6,580 nt of DNA from Candidatus Wirthbacteria bacterium CG2_30_54_11 (lineage in GTDB: Bacteria > Patescibacteriota > CG2-30-54-11), in NCBI GenBank assembly GCA_001873755.1, contig MNZT01000029.1, forward strand, positions 1 through 6,580. The letters run 5' to 3'. The translations under genes were made by a program, and so were the position numbers. Shown in pieces: positions 5,525-6,580 of the stretch (the first letter of the stretch is position 1; every line of letters starts with the position of its first letter). The notes under the pieces are model-generated. The model saw only the letters and a list, made by a program, of their open reading frames with translations, had not been told where the DNA came from and ran no database searches.

Positions 5525-5546
5525 TTTATGAGGCATAGGGTAGGAT
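5518..5546 (+). promoter_or_regulatory. Rightward promoter for dus, sharing its -35 with the divergent promoter
   Basis: TTGTCA (5518-5523), 17 bp, TAGGAT (5541-5546). The -35 coincides with the opposite-strand TTGACA but for one base. Initiation near 5553 would give a short leader of about 18 nt containing the SD GGAG before ATG 5571. Confidence 0.55.
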
Positions 5547-5570
5547 TGGCAAGTATTTCTGGAGAAATGT

Positions 5571-6580
5571 ATGTCACTGTGGTTTGAATCTCTGCCTCGT
5601 CCCTTTGTCGTGTCGGCCCCTATAGCCGGGATGACCGACAGCTCGTTCCGTCAGCTGTGCCGGCTGTACGGCGCTGACGCTGTGTGGACCGAGATGATCT
5701 GCGCGCGAGCCATGCGCTATACAAACCCGAAGCTGAAAAAGTGGTTTGAGCAGGATCCTCGGATCTTCGCTGACCTGCCGTTCGAGGACATGGTCCCCAT
5801 TGTCGGTTCTGATATCCCCGGGAACCTGAACGTGCTCCGCACCGCGCCGGAGGAAAGTCCGGCGATCCTTCAGTTGTTCGGCAAGGATCCCGAGGATTTC
5901 GAGTCAGCGGCGGCTTTTGCGGTCGAGCTGGGTTTTGCGGGTATTGATCTCAACATGGGGTGCCCGGCAAAGCATGTCGTGGGTGCTTTTCACGGGTGCA
6001 GTCTGATGAAGGATATTCCTCTGGCTCAGGAGATCGTACGGTCGGCTCGCCGCGGGATCGGCAGCAGCGAAGTGTCTCTGTCAGTGAAGTTCCGCTCAGG
6101 CTGGGATTCAGTTATTGCCCCCGAGTTCGCCAGAGCCATGGAAGAAGCAGGTGCCGATCTGCTGACCATACACGGTCGGACCAAGAACCAGGGCTTCTCC
6201 GGCATGTCTGACAGAAAAGTTATCCAGTCTGTAGTGCAGGCGGTCAGGATCCCGGTCATCGGTAACGGAGATATCGTGGATGGGGCAAGTGCTGCAGCGA
6301 TGGTTTCGGAGACCTGGTGTGCCGGCGTCATGGTCGGACGCGCCATGAAGGGAGCCCCCTGGATCTTCAGCGATATACAGAAGGTTAATAAGAGGACACT
6401 CAGAACAATTAGTTTTGGTCATTTCCCCGACCGGGCGATCGATACGGCCTATGAGCACTGTGTGCGGTTGGAAAAGATGAAAGGGGAGGGGCGAGGGCTT
6501 CTCGAGTCCCGCAAACATCTGGTCGCCTATATCCGGGGATTTGCCGGGGCTTCGACCTGGCGGGCGAGGATCGTGCAGGT
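5571..6580 (+). CDS. dus: tRNA-dihydrouridine synthase, C-terminus cut by window edge
   Basis: An FMN-dependent enzyme that reduces specific uridines of tRNA to dihydrouridine with NAD(P)H. The 336 visible residues cover the TIM-barrel domain and the start of the C-terminal helical domain. Visible motifs are SAPIAGMTDSSFR (15-27) and TEMICARAM (40-48). The catalytic-loop motif is DLNMGCPAKHV (126-136), with Cys131 as the general acid expected from the family. FMN contacts lie in SVKFRSGWD (171-179, Lys173), TIHGRTKNQGFSG (199-211, His201) and VIGNGDI (229-235). The FMN phosphate site is GVMVGRAMKGAPWIF (252-266). The closest class by NMGCPAK is DusB-like. The stretch between YTNPKLKKW and PAILQLFG looks about 20 residues longer than usual. 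The ATG at 5571 has GGAG six bases upstream. An ATG at 5567 is out of frame and closes within a few codons. Confidence 0.95.
   Translation, partial: MSLWFESLPRPFVVSAPIAGMTDSSFRQLCRLYGADAVWTEMICARAMRYTNPKLKKWFEQDPRIFADLPFEDMVPIVGSDIPGNLNVLRTAPEESPAILQLFGKDPEDFESAAAFAVELGFAGIDLNMGCPAKHVVGAFHGCSLMKDIPLAQEIVRSARRGIGSSEVSLSVKFRSGWDSVIAPEFARAMEEAGADLLTIHGRTKNQGFSGMSDRKVIQSVVQAVRIPVIGNGDIVDGASAAAMVSETWCAGVMVGRAMKGAPWIFSDIQKVNKRTLRTISFGHFPDRAIDTAYEHCVRLEKMKGEGRGLLESRKHLVAYIRGFAGASTWRARIVQ

Noticed and set aside
5450..5536. Longer form of small Cys protein B from ATG 5536
   Set aside because: It would place the TTGACA/TAGACT promoter inside the gene, and the added 29 residues have no match in paralogue A.
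6026..6518. Minus-strand open frames of 106 and 136 codons
   Set aside because: They are shadows of dus, whose FMN and catalytic motifs span this region.

Overview
The window is a compact bacterial housekeeping segment, roughly half G+C by eye, with clear Shine-Dalgarno sites and sigma70-type promoters. It holds two edge-truncated genes, carA (left, minus) and a dus-type tRNA-dihydrouridine synthase (right, plus). Between them are seven complete genes: a CBS-pair protein, a small membrane-anchored protein, a secreted helical protein, hisS, two small cysteine-rich proteins and a GNAT acetyltransferase. The histidyl-tRNA synthetase belongs to a divergent bacterial subtype (LRYDQTVPTCR and FSYSTGPIWEV signatures) that I associate with Candidate Phyla Radiation / Patescibacteria genomes. 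The taxonomic guess (possibly a Peregrinibacteria-like lineage with pyrimidine synthesis) is from memory and weak. No complete gene here ends in TGA and five of seven end in TAG.

Layout. Positions 1-1023 (minus) encode carA, and 1024-1274 is a divergent regulatory region. On the minus strand this region carries a strong intrinsic terminator hairpin just before the carA start codon, which looks like an attenuator. On the plus strand it carries an extended -10 promoter for the CBS-domain gene (1275-1724). That gene meets a minus-strand cluster tail to tail with 2 bp between stops. Read in its own direction, the minus cluster is: small Cys-rich protein (4469-4215), hisS (4190-2970), secreted helical protein (2876-2013), single-pass membrane protein (2002-1727). 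From 4470 rightward come a divergent promoter region, GNAT (4616-5089, plus), the second small Cys-rich gene (5449-5129, minus), a second divergent promoter region, and dus (from 5571, plus).

How the genes relate. carA (pyrimidine/arginine precursor), hisS and dus (translation and tRNA modification) are core functions. The secreted/membrane pair is translationally adjacent and probably works as an envelope unit of unknown role. The most unusual feature is that the two small Cys-rich genes appear to be diverged paralogues. Each is expressed leftward from a promoter whose -35 box overlaps that of a rightward promoter of identical design (TTGTCA, 17 bp, TAGGAT), driving GNAT in one case and dus in the other. 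This looks like a duplicated gene plus divergent-promoter module. I see no mobile elements, CRISPR arrays, tRNA or rRNA genes.
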